A stretch of 17,027 nucleotides of DNA from NCBI GenBank assembly GCA_946481025.1, contig CAMLNA010000094.1:1-17027 (forward strand), written 5' to 3'. The stretch is from an uncultured Rivibacter sp. (GTDB taxonomy: Bacteria; Pseudomonadota; Gammaproteobacteria; Burkholderiales; Burkholderiaceae). The notes under the pieces were generated by a model. It saw only the letters and a program-made list of their open reading frames with translations, did not search any database and was not told the DNA's origin. Below, in pieces: positions 1 to 7,327 of the stretch; positions within the stretch are counted from its first letter, which is position 1; the number at the start of each line of letters is the position of its first letter. The position numbers and the translations under genes are program-made.

Positions 1-909
1 ATGAGCGCCGTCCTCTCCACCGAAGAGCAATCCCACGCAGGAGCGCCCCCTTCAAGCCTCAAAGACTTCTGGCGCAGCTTCGCCCACAACAAGGGCGCCG
101 TCGCGGGCCTCGTCTTTTTCACCTTCATCGTGCTCTGCGCGCTGCTGGCCGGCGTGCTCGCGCCGCACGACCCGGTCGAGCAGTACCGCGACGCGCTGCT
201 CACGCCGCCCATGTGGCAAGAAGGAGGCAGCGCCCGCTTTCCGCTGGGCACCGACGACATCGGCCGCGACGTGCTGTCGCGGCTGCTCCATGGCGCCCGC
301 CTGTCGCTGATGATCGGGCTGGTCGCCGTGCTGCTGTCCATGGTGCCCGGCATCGCCCTGGGCCTGGCCGCTGCGTTCTTCCCGCGCGTCGGCATCGCCA
401 TCCTGAGGCTCATGGACGTGATGCTGGCGTTGCCCAGCCTGCTGCTGGCCATTGCAGTGGTGGCGGTGCTCGGCCCCGGCCTGCTCAACACCATGCTGGC
501 CATCGCGCTGGTGGCCATTCCCGGCTACGTGCGCCTCGTGCGGGCGTCGGCCATGTCGGAGCTCGCCAAGGACTACGTGGTCGCCTCGCGCCTGGCCGGC
601 GCCGGCACGCTGCGGCTCATGTTCGACACCGTGCTGCCCAACTGCATGGCGCCCGTCATCGTGACCGCCACGCTCGGCTTCTCGGACGCGATCCTCACCG
701 CCGCCGCCCTGGGCTTCCTCGGCCTGGGGGCGCAGCCGCCCACGCCCGAGTGGGGCACCATGCTCGCGTCCGCTCGCGACTACATCGAGCGCGCCAACTG
801 GGTCGTCACGCTGCCGGGCGTGGCCATCCTCACCACCGTGCTCGCGATCAACCTGATGGGCGACGGCCTGCGCGATGCGCTCGACCCCCGCATGAAGCGC
901 CTTTCGTAA
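1..909 (+). CDS. dppC: Dipeptide ABC transporter permease DppC
   Basis: This is an inner-membrane permease subunit of a peptide-family ABC importer; it forms the translocation path with a partner permease (DppB type) that would lie upstream of the window. The 302-residue length fits DppC/OppC. A cytoplasmic N-terminus leads to a first membrane helix at about 32-54. The OppC-type segment [19 protein letters not shown] lies at 82-100, followed by hydrophobic helices at about 101-123, 131-155, 163-180, 217-240 and 271-288. The EAA-like loop that docks on the ATPases is at about 195-214 (ASRLAGAG...VLPN). The ATG is the first base of the window, so its ribosome binding site cannot be seen and a longer form is possible. 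Only 7 nt separate it from dppD, which indicates one operon. Dipeptides are the inferred substrate, based mainly on the adjacent DppD and DppF. Confidence 0.9.
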   Translation: MSAVLSTEEQSHAGAPPSSLKDFWRSFAHNKGAVAGLVFFTFIVLCALLAGVLAPHDPVEQYRDALLTPPMWQEGGSARFPLGTDDIGRDVLSRLLHGARLSLMIGLVAVLLSMVPGIALGLAAAFFPRVGIAILRLMDVMLALPSLLLAIAVVAVLGPGLLNTMLAIALVAIPGYVRLVRASAMSELAKDYVVASRLAGAGTLRLMFDTVLPNCMAPVIVTATLGFSDAILTAAALGFLGLGAQPPTPEWGTMLASARDYIERANWVVTLPGVAILTTVLAINLMGDGLRDALDPRMKRLS

Positions 910-916
910 CCCCGCC

Positions 917-1909
917 ATGAGCCACCTCCTCGAAATCCGCAACCTGAAGGTCGAGTTCGGTCCCAAGGAACGGCCCTTCGCCGCCGTGCAAGGCGTGGAC
1001 ATCACGCTCGACCGCGGCGAACTGCTGGGCGTCGTGGGCGAATCCGGTTCGGGCAAGAGCGTCAGCATGCTGGCCTTGATGGGCCTCGTCGAGGCGCCCG
1101 GCCGCGTGAGCGCCGACGTGCTGCGCTTCGACGGGCACGACCTGCTCACGCTCGCGCCGAAAGAGCGCCGGCGCATCGTCGGCCGCGACATGGCGATGAT
1201 CTTCCAGGACCCGATGACCAGCCTGAACCCCAGCTACACGGTGGGCTTCCAGATCGCCGAGACGCTGAAGGCGCACGAGAACCTGAAGCGCGGGCAGCTG
1301 CGCGACCGGGCGCTCGAGCTGCTGAAGCTGGTCGAGATCCCGGACCCCGAGTCGCGCCTTTCGGCCTACCCTCACCAGCTCTCGGGCGGCATGAGCCAGC
1401 GGGTGATGATCGCCATGGCGCTGGCCTGCCACCCCAAGCTGCTGATCGCCGACGAGCCCACCACCGCGCTCGACGTCACCATCCAGGCCCAGGTACTCGA
1501 CCTGCTGGTGGAGCTGCAGCGCCGGCAGGACATGGCGCTGGTGCTCATCACCCACGACCTCGCGCTGCTGGCCGAACATGCGAAGCGCATCGCGGTCATG
1601 TACGCCGGCGAGGTGGTCGAGACGCAAACCGTGCCGGCCCTCTTCGAGCGACCGCACCACCCGTACACCGCCGCGCTGCTGGCCTCCATTCCCGAAGCGA
1701 GCCGCGGCGCGAAACGCCTGCCCACGCTGGCCGGCGTGGTGCCCGGCCAGTACGACCGGCCGCAGGGCTGCCTGCTGTCGCCGCGCTGTCCGCGCGTGCA
1801 GGCCGAGTGCCGTACCACCCACCCGGGCCTGCTGCCCATGCCCGACGGCAGCCGGGCTCGCTGCCTGTTTCCCTTGAATGCCGACGCGGGCTCGGAGGTC
1901 TGCGCATGA
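917..1909 (+). CDS. dppD: Dipeptide ABC transporter ATPase DppD
   Basis: This cytoplasmic ATPase of 330 residues powers peptide import as a heterodimer with DppF. Visible motifs are Walker A GESGSGKS at 41-48, the Q-loop glutamine at Q97 ([10 protein letters not shown]), the ABC signature LSGGMSQ at 155-161, Walker B LLIADEP at 175-181 and the H-loop histidine H213. The C-terminal oligopeptide-transporter domain carries HHPYTAALL at about 247-255 and four cysteines, C285, C291, C298 and C316, in the spacing seen in this subfamily, where they may bind an iron-sulfur cluster. Long stretches match E. coli DppD as I recall it (for example [18 protein letters not shown]). The start codon lies 7 nt after dppC with no strong Shine-Dalgarno sequence. 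The stop overlaps the dppF start as ATGA, which suggests coupled translation. Confidence 0.95.
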   Translation: MSHLLEIRNLKVEFGPKERPFAAVQGVDITLDRGELLGVVGESGSGKSVSMLALMGLVEAPGRVSADVLRFDGHDLLTLAPKERRRIVGRDMAMIFQDPMTSLNPSYTVGFQIAETLKAHENLKRGQLRDRALELLKLVEIPDPESRLSAYPHQLSGGMSQRVMIAMALACHPKLLIADEPTTALDVTIQAQVLDLLVELQRRQDMALVLITHDLALLAEHAKRIAVMYAGEVVETQTVPALFERPHHPYTAALLASIPEASRGAKRLPTLAGVVPGQYDRPQGCLLSPRCPRVQAECRTTHPGLLPMPDGSRARCLFPLNADAGSEVCA

Positions 1910-2910
1910 ACACGACGGCAGCTTCACCCCTGCTCGAAGCGCGCGACCTGTCGCGCCACTACAGCGTCTCGCGCGGGCTGTTCAAGCCGCATGCCACGGT
2001 GAAGGCGTTCAATGGCGTGAGCTTTTCGCTGGCCGCCGGCGAGACGCTGGCGGTGGTCGGTGAATCGGGCTGCGGCAAGTCCACGCTGGCGCGCGCCCTC
2101 ACGCTGATCGAGAAGCCCACGGCCGGCAGCCTGCGCCTGCACGGCCACGACGTGACGACGGCCACGCCCGGCGAAACCCGCACGCTGCGCAAGCTCGTCC
2201 AGATGGTGTTCCAGAACCCGTATGCCTCGCTCAACCCGCGCAAGCGGGTGGCGCAGATGCTCGACGAGCCGCTGCTGCTCAACACGCCGCTCCCGGCCGC
2301 CGAGCGGCGGGAGCGCGTGGCCGACATGCTGGCCCAGGTGGGTCTGCGGCCGGAGCACGCGCAGCGCTACCCGCACATGTTCTCGGGCGGCCAGCGCCAG
2401 CGCATCGCCATTGCCCGCGCCATGATGCTGAAGCCCCGCCTGCTGGTGGCCGACGAGCCGACCTCGGCGCTCGACGTGTCGATCCAGGCGCAGATCCTCA
2501 ACCTGTTCATGGACCTGCAGGAACGCACCGGCATCACCTATGTGTTCATCTCGCACAACCTGTCGGTGGTGGAGCACATCGCCGACCGCGTGATGGTGAT
2601 GTACCTGGGCCGGGTGGTGGAGTTCGCGCCCAAGGCCACGCTCTTCGCGCAGCCGCTGCACCCCTATACCCGCGCGCTGCTGTCGGCCACCCCCAGTCTC
2701 GACCCGGCTCGCCGGGCGAAGAAGATCCGCATCACCGGCGAACTGCCGTCGCCGCTGAACCCGCCGTCGGGCTGCGCCTTCCACAAGCGCTGCCCGCATG
2801 CCACGGCCGTGTGCACCGCGCAAGTGCCTGAATTGCGCGCGCTTGATTCACATCAAGTCGCCTGCCATCACGCAGAAGAAATCGCCGGAAGGCCGCCGTT
2901 GCCTGCGTGA
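1906..2910 (+). CDS. dppF: Dipeptide ABC transporter ATPase DppF
   Basis: This is the second ATPase of the peptide importer, 334 residues, the same length as E. coli DppF. It has Walker A GESGCGKS at 52-59, Q-loop Q103 ([13 protein letters not shown]), signature FSGGQRQ at 159-165, Walker B LLVADEP at 179-185 and H-loop H217. The C-terminal domain has [13 protein letters not shown] at 251-263 and [13 protein letters not shown] at 278-290, a DppF hallmark, with cysteines C290, C296, C303 and C320. I chose the ATG at 1906 because it overlaps the dppD stop (ATGA) and gives the family N-terminus. The reading frame is open further upstream, but that part lies inside dppD and does not look like the family. 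It is the last gene of the operon; the next gene begins 130 nt later. Confidence 0.95.
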   Translation: MNTTAASPLLEARDLSRHYSVSRGLFKPHATVKAFNGVSFSLAAGETLAVVGESGCGKSTLARALTLIEKPTAGSLRLHGHDVTTATPGETRTLRKLVQMVFQNPYASLNPRKRVAQMLDEPLLLNTPLPAAERRERVADMLAQVGLRPEHAQRYPHMFSGGQRQRIAIARAMMLKPRLLVADEPTSALDVSIQAQILNLFMDLQERTGITYVFISHNLSVVEHIADRVMVMYLGRVVEFAPKATLFAQPLHPYTRALLSATPSLDPARRAKKIRITGELPSPLNPPSGCAFHKRCPHATAVCTAQVPELRALDSHQVACHHAEEIAGRPPLPA

Positions 2911-3040
2911 TGCAGCCGGTGTGCACAAACTGACGGCCCCTTCATCCGCAGGGGGTGAGAGGCGGGAATATTTCCCACGGAAGGGTCTGCGCTGCCTGGC
3001 CGGGGCCCCCGCCGCAGTTTCATCCTGATACAAAGATCGC
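2911..3040. promoter_or_regulatory. Intergenic region before the two-component genes, with a dyad
   Basis: These 130 nt separate dppF from the histidine kinase gene and should hold the dpp transcription end and the promoter of the signalling unit. The clearest element is the dyad GGGAATATTTCCC at 2964-2976 (5-bp arms, 3-nt centre), an AT-containing island in GC-rich sequence and a plausible operator. CCCCT at 2937-2941 and AGGGG at 2950-2954 could form a weak hairpin, but no T-run follows, so it is not a convincing intrinsic terminator. TGATACAAA at 3026-3034 resembles an extended -10 element very close to the start codon at 3041, with no matching -35. All functional roles here are inference. 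Confidence 0.35.
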
Positions 3041-4756
3041 ATGGGCGCAGCGATCTCGGCAACAACACCAAGCGGCACGGCAGCGGAGCAGGCGGGGGGT
3101 ACTTCGGTGGACATCCGCCGTTTTTCGGCCGGCTTGCGAGGCGCCACCGCGCTGCTCGTCACGCTGCTGCTGAGCACCGCCGAGCAGCCGCTCGGCCCGC
3201 TGGCGCTGGCGGTCTCGCTGGTCTACGGCGGCTGGTCGGCCTATGCCTTGTGGGTCGAGGCGACCGGGCGGATCCGTGCCGATGCCCTGTGGCATTTCTG
3301 GGTCGACATGGCGTGGGCGGCGGTGATGCTGCAGCTCACCGACTCGGTGTCCCTCATGCTCGTCATCACCATGGTGCAGCCGGTCGTGCTGGCCAGCATC
3401 GGCCACGGCGTCCAGCACGGGGTGGTGCTGGCCCTGTTCGGCGCGATGTCCGTGCTGTTCAACCGCGGCGCCGGCTCGATGGCCGAGCTGAGCCCCACCC
3501 AGGTGGTGCTCGCGCTCGCGGTGCTGTTCGTGGTGCCCGGCACGGCGCTGCTGGCGCGCCCCATGAGCCTGATGCGCAGCCGCATGGCCCTGGTGGACGA
3601 GCTGGAGTGCCAGGTGGATCCCCGGCGCGGCCTCGAGCCCATCTGCACGGCGCTGGTCGAGCGCCTGCGCACCGGCGCCGACGCCGAGCTGGTGGCCCTG
3701 GTGCTGCCCAGCCAGCTGGGCGCGCCGGCCATGATCGCCAGCCGCGAAGAGGGCAGCTTCCGCGCATCGGCCAACGTGCACGGGCGCATCGAGGCGCTGC
3801 TGCGCGACCTGCCGGCCTGCGCGGCCACCTATGCACGCCGCAGCTGGTGGGACCCGCGCCAGCCGGCACGGCTGCCGGGCACGCGCGGGCAGGCGGCCAC
3901 CAGGCAGCAGACGCAGCAGCTGGCCGCACTGGCCGCGCTGCTGGACGTGCGCTGCCTGCAGGTGGTGCCGCTGGTGCGCTACACCCGCCGGCACGGGCAC
4001 CTGGTCGTGGCCTACCAGTCGGTGCGCGACGGCGCCACGCGCGTGGCGGCCCTGTCTCAGACCGCCACGGAGCTGCTGCGCATCGTCGAGCAAGCCGCGC
4101 TGGTCGACCAGCTGCAGGAAGAAAGCGCCGGCCACGAGCGCGCCCGCATCGGCCGCGACCTGCACGACAGCGCCATCCAGCCCTACCTCGGGCTCAAGTA
4201 CGCGGTCGAATGCGTCGCGCTGCGCATTCCTCGGGACAACCCGGCGCGCGCCGAGGTGGATGCGCTGGCCGAGCTGGTCAACGGAGAGGTGGCCGCCCTG
4301 CGCGAGCTGATCTCCGGCCTGCGCACCGGCAGTGCGCGCGGCGACAACGCGCTGGTGCCGGCGGTACGGCGCCAGGTGCGACGCTTCGCGCTGCTGTTCG
4401 GCATCGAGATCGAGCTCGACTGCCCCGACAGCCTGCCGACCACGCGGGCGCTGGCCAGCGCCCTGTTCCACATGGTCAACGAAACGCTCAACAACGTGCG
4501 CAAGCACACGCTCGCCCGCCATGTGCGCATCTCGCTGGCATGCGACGCCGCCGGCATCTGCCTGCGCGTGCGCGACGATGGCGCCGCCATGAGCGGGCGT
4601 CCGGCGGGCGACTTCGTGCCCGGCTCGCTCAGCGAACGGGTGCGCGAGCTCGGCGGCCGCCTGGAGCTCACGCGGCCCGATGGCCTGAATACCGAACTTG
4701 TGATCCACGTGCCCATCGAGGCGTCGCCCGCGGCCGGGGCCGCTGCGCTGCCCTGA
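3041..4756 (+). CDS. Membrane-anchored sensor histidine kinase (HisKA_3, NarX/DegS type)
   Basis: This 571-residue kinase senses an unknown signal and should phosphorylate the response regulator encoded 32 nt downstream. Hydrophobic segments lie at about 34-47, 52-72, 88-104, 105-140 and 155-173, with no large periplasmic loop, so the signal may be sensed in the membrane. A GAF-like region is plausible at about 195-350. The HisKA_3 H-box is ERARIGRDLHDSAIQPY with H375. The HATPase part shows the N-box FHMVNETLNNVRKH at 476-489, a G1-like RDDGAA at 511-516 and a G2-like SERVRELGGRLEL at 531-543. The G1 box usually has a second glycine, and here it is A516. The ATG at 3041 has only a weak upstream AAAGA; a GTG at 3107 after a G-rich stretch is an alternative start. 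The kinase call is firm; the signal is unknown. Confidence 0.9.
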   Translation: MGAAISATTPSGTAAEQAGGTSVDIRRFSAGLRGATALLVTLLLSTAEQPLGPLALAVSLVYGGWSAYALWVEATGRIRADALWHFWVDMAWAAVMLQLTDSVSLMLVITMVQPVVLASIGHGVQHGVVLALFGAMSVLFNRGAGSMAELSPTQVVLALAVLFVVPGTALLARPMSLMRSRMALVDELECQVDPRRGLEPICTALVERLRTGADAELVALVLPSQLGAPAMIASREEGSFRASANVHGRIEALLRDLPACAATYARRSWWDPRQPARLPGTRGQAATRQQTQQLAALAALLDVRCLQVVPLVRYTRRHGHLVVAYQSVRDGATRVAALSQTATELLRIVEQAALVDQLQEESAGHERARIGRDLHDSAIQPYLGLKYAVECVALRIPRDNPARAEVDALAELVNGEVAALRELISGLRTGSARGDNALVPAVRRQVRRFALLFGIEIELDCPDSLPTTRALASALFHMVNETLNNVRKHTLARHVRISLACDAAGICLRVRDDGAAMSGRPAGDFVPGSLSERVRELGGRLELTRPDGLNTELVIHVPIEASPAAGAAALP

Positions 4757-4788
4757 GCCTCTGTAGTTCGTCGTTGGAGGACCCTTCC

Positions 4789-5514
4789 ATGGCTTATGCC
4801 GCAGCCGTTCGCCCAAGCCCTGCCGCGCACCCGATCCGTGTCTTCGTGGCGGAAGACCACCAGATCACGCTGTGGGGATTGCGACGCCTGATCGACAGCG
4901 CGCGGCCGCACATGGAGGTGGTGGGCACCGCTTCGTCACGCACCGAACTGCTCAACCACGATGCCGCGGCCGAAGCCGACGTCATCCTGCTCGACCTCGA
5001 CCTGGCCGGCGAGAACAGCACCGATGCGCTGGCCGACCTGCGCCACCGCTGCCCGGGCCGCGTGCTGGTGCTCACCGGTGCCGACGACGTCGACCGCCAC
5101 CGCACCGCGGTGATGAAGGGCGCGCGCGGCGTGGTGCACAAGTCGGAGCCGGCCGACGTGATCCTGCGCGCCATCGAGAAGGTCGACGGCGGCGAGGTGT
5201 GGCTCAACCGCACGCTGCTGGGCGACGTGCTGGGCCTGCTCACCGACTGCCGGGCCGCGCCTGCCGCGCAGGCCGATCCGCACGTCGAGCGCATGAACAG
5301 CCTCACCCCGCGCGAGCGCGAGATCGTGTCGACCATGGTGCGCCGCGCGGGGGCCAAGCAGCTCGTCGTGGCCGACGAGCTGCACATGAGCGAACACACG
5401 CTGCGCAACCACCTCACGACCATCTACGGCAAGCTGGGCGTGCACGGCCGCCTCGAGCTGCACGTGTATGCCACCGAGCACGGCCTGGGCTGCGCCGCGC
5501 GCGCGATGCAGTGA
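4789..5514 (+). CDS. NarL/LuxR-family response regulator
   Basis: This 241-residue DNA-binding response regulator is the likely partner of the preceding kinase. The receiver domain (about 16-135) has acidic residues E22 and D23, the phosphoacceptor D69 in VILLDLDLAGE, T96 and K118. After a linker, a LuxR/GerE helix-turn-helix occupies about 170-230 (SLTPREREIV... SEHTLRNHLTTIYGKLGV). The ATG at 4789 is preceded by GGAGGA with suitable spacing. Its stop overlaps a GTG start of the next gene (GTGA). Because the Tad pilus locus begins about 0.75 kb downstream, pilus gene promoters are natural candidate targets, but this is inferred from location only. The receiver resembles that of the single-domain regulator at 6270 around the phosphoacceptor. 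Confidence 0.93.
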   Translation: MAYAAAVRPSPAAHPIRVFVAEDHQITLWGLRRLIDSARPHMEVVGTASSRTELLNHDAAAEADVILLDLDLAGENSTDALADLRHRCPGRVLVLTGADDVDRHRTAVMKGARGVVHKSEPADVILRAIEKVDGGEVWLNRTLLGDVLGLLTDCRAAPAAQADPHVERMNSLTPREREIVSTMVRRAGAKQLVVADELHMSEHTLRNHLTTIYGKLGVHGRLELHVYATEHGLGCAARAMQ

Positions 5515-6167
5515 GGCCGCAGTTGAGCGCCGCGCGCGAAGCCGCCGCCGCCCGCGAAGGCCGGCTCACCGAATGGCTGCTGCGCGCGTTCGCCTTGCTG
5601 GCCTACGCATTCGCAGTGAGCAACCTCGCGCTGGCCTGGTGGGGTGACACCTCGCGCTGGACGCTGCTGCTGTTGCTGCTGATCGAGGGCTACACCCTGC
5701 TCATGGTGCTGGTGGCGCGTCCCGCGCGCCTGCGCGACATGGCGCCGCTCACGGTGGCGGCCACGCTGTATGCGGCCTTCTTCTTCGTGCTGCTCGACGC
5801 GCGCGGCACCGAGCGCCTCGTGCCCGAGTTCGCCGGCGTGGCGCTGCAGCTCACCGGCACCTTGTGGCAGTTCGCCTCCAAGGTCGTGCTCGGGCGCTCC
5901 TTCGGCCTGCTGCCGGCGCAGCGCGGCCTCGTCACCGCCGGTCCCTACCGCGTGGTGCGCCATCCGATCTACCTGGGCTACCTCGTCGGCCACGCCGGCT
6001 TCCTGCTGGTGAACTGGTCGTGGCAGAACGCCGCGGTGCTGACGCTGCTGTACGCGGCCCAGGTGCTGCGCATGCATCGCGAGGAGCTCGTGCTCGCGGC
6101 CGGCAGCGACGAGTACCGCCGGTATCAGCAGCAGGTGCGCTGGCGGCTCGTGCCTTTCGTCTACTAG
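5511..6167 (+). CDS. Isoprenylcysteine carboxyl methyltransferase-like membrane protein
   Basis: This is a predicted integral membrane methyltransferase of the ICMT/PEMT-like group, 218 residues from the GTG. Hydrophobic helices lie at about 22-43, 49-69, 79-96, 105-122 and 155-183. The family's S-adenosylmethionine-binding region is visible as GPYRVVRHPIYLGYL at 144-158, followed by LRMHREEL at 186-193 and a C-terminal YRRYQQQVRWRLVPF at 202-216. I chose GTG 5511 because it overlaps the regulator stop as GTGA; TTG 5523 is an alternative. Bacterial members are mostly uncharacterised, and the methyl acceptor cannot be read from the sequence. Coupling to a response regulator, and a position just upstream of a Tad locus, may point to a role in signalling or surface modification, which is inference. 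Confidence 0.82.
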   Translation: MRPQLSAAREAAAAREGRLTEWLLRAFALLAYAFAVSNLALAWWGDTSRWTLLLLLLIEGYTLLMVLVARPARLRDMAPLTVAATLYAAFFFVLLDARGTERLVPEFAGVALQLTGTLWQFASKVVLGRSFGLLPAQRGLVTAGPYRVVRHPIYLGYLVGHAGFLLVNWSWQNAAVLTLLYAAQVLRMHREELVLAAGSDEYRRYQQQVRWRLVPFVY

Positions 6168-6269
6168 GCCCGCGAATTCCATTCCGGAAGTCGCTCTAGT
6201 AGCAATCTCCCCCTCCGCGCACAGCCTCCTCCCATGGCACCACAAGGGTGCGCTGCCTAGCATGAAACC
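6168..6269. promoter_or_regulatory. Intergenic region before the Tad locus
   Basis: These 102 nt precede the first gene of the pilus cluster and are the most likely site of a promoter for it. Visible elements are a tandem ATTCC repeat at 6176-6185, the 8-bp palindrome TTCCGGAA at 6182-6189, and a 5-bp inverted repeat GCACC/GGTGC at 6237-6241 and 6247-6251 with a 5-nt loop. TAGCAT at 6258-6263 with TGGCAC 17 nt upstream is a weak sigma-70-like pair. None of these is convincing enough to name a promoter. The palindrome and inverted repeat are candidate operator or RNA elements. Confidence 0.3.
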
Positions 6270-6770
6270 ATGTCTATGCAACCCACCCCACGCATGCAGC
6301 AGGCCCTGCCTGTCATGCCCATCGGCGTGCTCGTCGTCGATGACCAACCGGCCGTGCGCGAGGGCGTTGCACGGCTGATCGCCTGTGCACCGCTGGCCGT
6401 GCGCTGCGTGAGCACCGCAGCCAGCGGCTCCGAAGCGCTGAGTGCCGCAGCCCGCCTGCGCCCCGACGTGGTGGTGCTCGACGTGGACCTCGCCGGCGAA
6501 GACGGGCTCGATCTCATTCCGCAGCTGCGCGCCACCTCGCGTGTCGTGGTGCTCAGCAGCCACGGCGACAACGCCACGCGTGCACGTGCGCGCCAGCTCG
6601 GTGCGCTGGCCTTCGTCGAGAAGCACGAGCCGGCGGCCGAGCTGCTCGGCGCGATCGTCGAAGTCGCGACCCCCCGTTCGCGGGAGGAGGAAGCTCCCGG
6701 TGCTCCGCGCACAAGCTCCCACCTCCTGTCGGGCGACTCCTCCGATGTGCGCTCGCGCTTCGATTTCTAG
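6270..6770 (+). CDS. Single-domain response regulator (receiver only)
   Basis: This is a 166-residue protein with a complete receiver and no recognisable output domain. D24 and D25 form the acidic pair, D71 is the phosphoacceptor in VVVLDVDLAGEDG, S96 is the switch serine and K118 the conserved lysine in AFVEKHEP. The receiver spans about 17-133. The remaining 33 residues are rich in Arg, Ser and Glu and look disordered; there is no LuxR helix-turn-helix. The gene stops 10 nt before a pilin start, so no hidden output domain follows. The LD-x-DLAGE motif is shared with the full-length regulator at 4789, which suggests duplication followed by loss of the output domain. It may act by protein contact or as a phosphate sink; this is inference. 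The ATG at 6270 lacks a clear Shine-Dalgarno sequence; the ATG at 6294 is an alternative. Confidence 0.85.
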   Translation: MSMQPTPRMQQALPVMPIGVLVVDDQPAVREGVARLIACAPLAVRCVSTAASGSEALSAAARLRPDVVVLDVDLAGEDGLDLIPQLRATSRVVVLSSHGDNATRARARQLGALAFVEKHEPAAELLGAIVEVATPRSREEEAPGAPRTSSHLLSGDSSDVRSRFDF

Positions 6771-6780
6771 AGTAAGCGCC

Positions 6781-6978
6781 ATGGACAGCACAACACGCAC
6801 ACGGCGCATCGACCGGCTCCTCGACGAGTCGGGCGTCACGGCGATCGAGTACGGCCTGCTGGCCGCGCTGATCGCGGTGGCGATCGTCGGGGCGCTCACG
6901 GCCACCGGCACTTCGCTGACGGACCTGTACGCCGCCTGGAGCGCCGCGGTGATCGCTGCCATCGGAGGTGCGCTCTAG
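6781..6978 (+). CDS. flp: Flp family type IVb pilin, first copy
   Basis: This small prepilin has 65 residues. A charged leader ends in DESG, followed by VTAIEYGLLAALIAVAIVG. The predicted cleavage is after G18, leaving a mature pilin of 47 residues with Glu at +5 and Tyr at +6, the Flp signature, and a single hydrophobic helix for membrane storage and filament packing. It would be processed by the CpaA-type peptidase encoded downstream. The start is 10 nt after the receiver-only regulator gene, with a weak purine stretch (AGAGTAAG) as ribosome binding site, so it is probably cotranscribed with that gene. Its C-terminal part (TDLYAAWSAAVIAAIGGAL) differs from the second copy. Whether it is a major or minor pilin is unknown; the weak binding site favours minor. 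Confidence 0.9.
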   Translation: MDSTTRTRRIDRLLDESGVTAIEYGLLAALIAVAIVGALTATGTSLTDLYAAWSAAVIAAIGGAL

Positions 6979-7003
6979 CACCGGACGGATCACGACGCGA
7001 TTG

Positions 7004-7035
7004 GCTGGCCGGCGTCTCACCAACAACAGGCCAGC
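7004..7035. promoter_or_regulatory. Inverted repeat upstream of the second pilin gene
   Basis: GCTGGCC at 7004-7010 is repeated as a perfect inverted copy GGCCAGC at 7029-7035, with 18 nt between. In RNA it could form a 7-bp stem with a large loop; in DNA it could be a two-half-site operator. It lies in the 117-nt space between the two Flp genes. No function can be assigned from sequence alone. Confidence 0.4.
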
Positions 7036-7041
7036 AGGGTT

Positions 7042-7068
7042 TCGGTCCGGCCCCTTCGGATCGGTTTT
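7042..7068 (+). terminator. Possible weak terminator or attenuator hairpin between the pilin genes
   Basis: TCGGTCCGG (7042-7050) can pair with TTCGGATCGG (7055-7064) as about nine pairs, three of them G-U, around a loop of about five bases. TTTT (7065-7068) follows directly. This looks like a weak intrinsic terminator or attenuator 28 nt before the second pilin start, or a structured leader. The T-run is short and the stem has wobble pairs, so confidence is low. Confidence 0.3.
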
Positions 7069-7095
7069 CGAGTCAACAACCGCAAGGAGCTCGTC

Positions 7096-7275
7096 ATGCA
7101 AATCGCACGTTTCATCAAGAAGTTCACCCGCGACGAAGAAGGCGTGACCGCCATCGAGTACGGCCTCATCGCCGCGCTCATCGCCGTGACCATCATCGCC
7201 GCCGTCACCCTGGTGGGCGACAACCTGGTGCTGGTGTTCACCGAGATCTCGGACGCACTCGCCGCCGCACTCTGA
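7096..7275 (+). CDS. flp: Flp family type IVb pilin, second copy
   Basis: This 59-residue prepilin (MQIARFIKKFTRDEEG, then VTAIEYGLIAALIAVTIIAAV) matches the classic Flp layout: a basic leader, cleavage after G16, Glu at +5 and Tyr at +6, and one hydrophobic helix. The mature form is 43 residues and ends in DALAAAL. A strong Shine-Dalgarno sequence AAGGAG at 7084-7089 sits 6 nt before the ATG, much better than that of the first copy. It has its own 117-nt leader with hairpins and is followed by a stable hairpin. These features suggest it is the abundantly made major pilin of the Tad filament; that ranking is inference. Confidence 0.93.
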   Translation: MQIARFIKKFTRDEEGVTAIEYGLIAALIAVTIIAAVTLVGDNLVLVFTEISDALAAAL

Positions 7276-7294
7276 GCCCGCCCAGGGCAGCCTG

Positions 7295-7327
7295 GTCGGC
7301 CGGCGCCCCGCCAGGGCACCGGCTGAC
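7295..7327 (+). promoter_or_regulatory. Stable RNA hairpin after the second pilin gene
   Basis: GCCGGCGCCC (7299-7308) pairs with GGGCACCGGC (7314-7323) around the loop CGCCA, with one C-A mismatch. The stem extends outward by four more pairs (7295-7298 with 7324-7327, one G-U), giving 13 of 14 positions paired. No T-run follows, so it is not a standard intrinsic terminator. It lies 20 nt after the pilin stop and about 30 nt before the peptidase gene, the usual place for a structure that protects an abundant pilin mRNA end or limits downstream expression. Confidence 0.55.

Noticed and set aside
1807..1905. Extended N-terminus for dppF
   Set aside because: It would lie within dppD and does not resemble the family; the ATGA overlap at 1906 gives the expected N-terminus.
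2937..2954. Intrinsic terminator after dppF
   Set aside because: The stem is only 5 bp (CCCCT/AGGGG) with an 8-nt loop and no following T-run.
3020..4816. Minus-strand open frame (598 codons) opposite the kinase gene
   Set aside because: No recognisable domain, His/Gln-rich composition, and it overlaps a complete histidine kinase gene.
6235..6251. Sigma-54-like promoter (TGGCAC ... GTGC) before the receiver-only gene
   Set aside because: The GG and GC doublets are 12 rather than 10 bases apart, so it does not fit the -24/-12 spacing.
6442..6780. Upstream extension of the first pilin frame into the receiver gene
   Set aside because: It is an out-of-frame shadow of the receiver. The ATG at 6781 gives a complete Flp leader and cleavage site.
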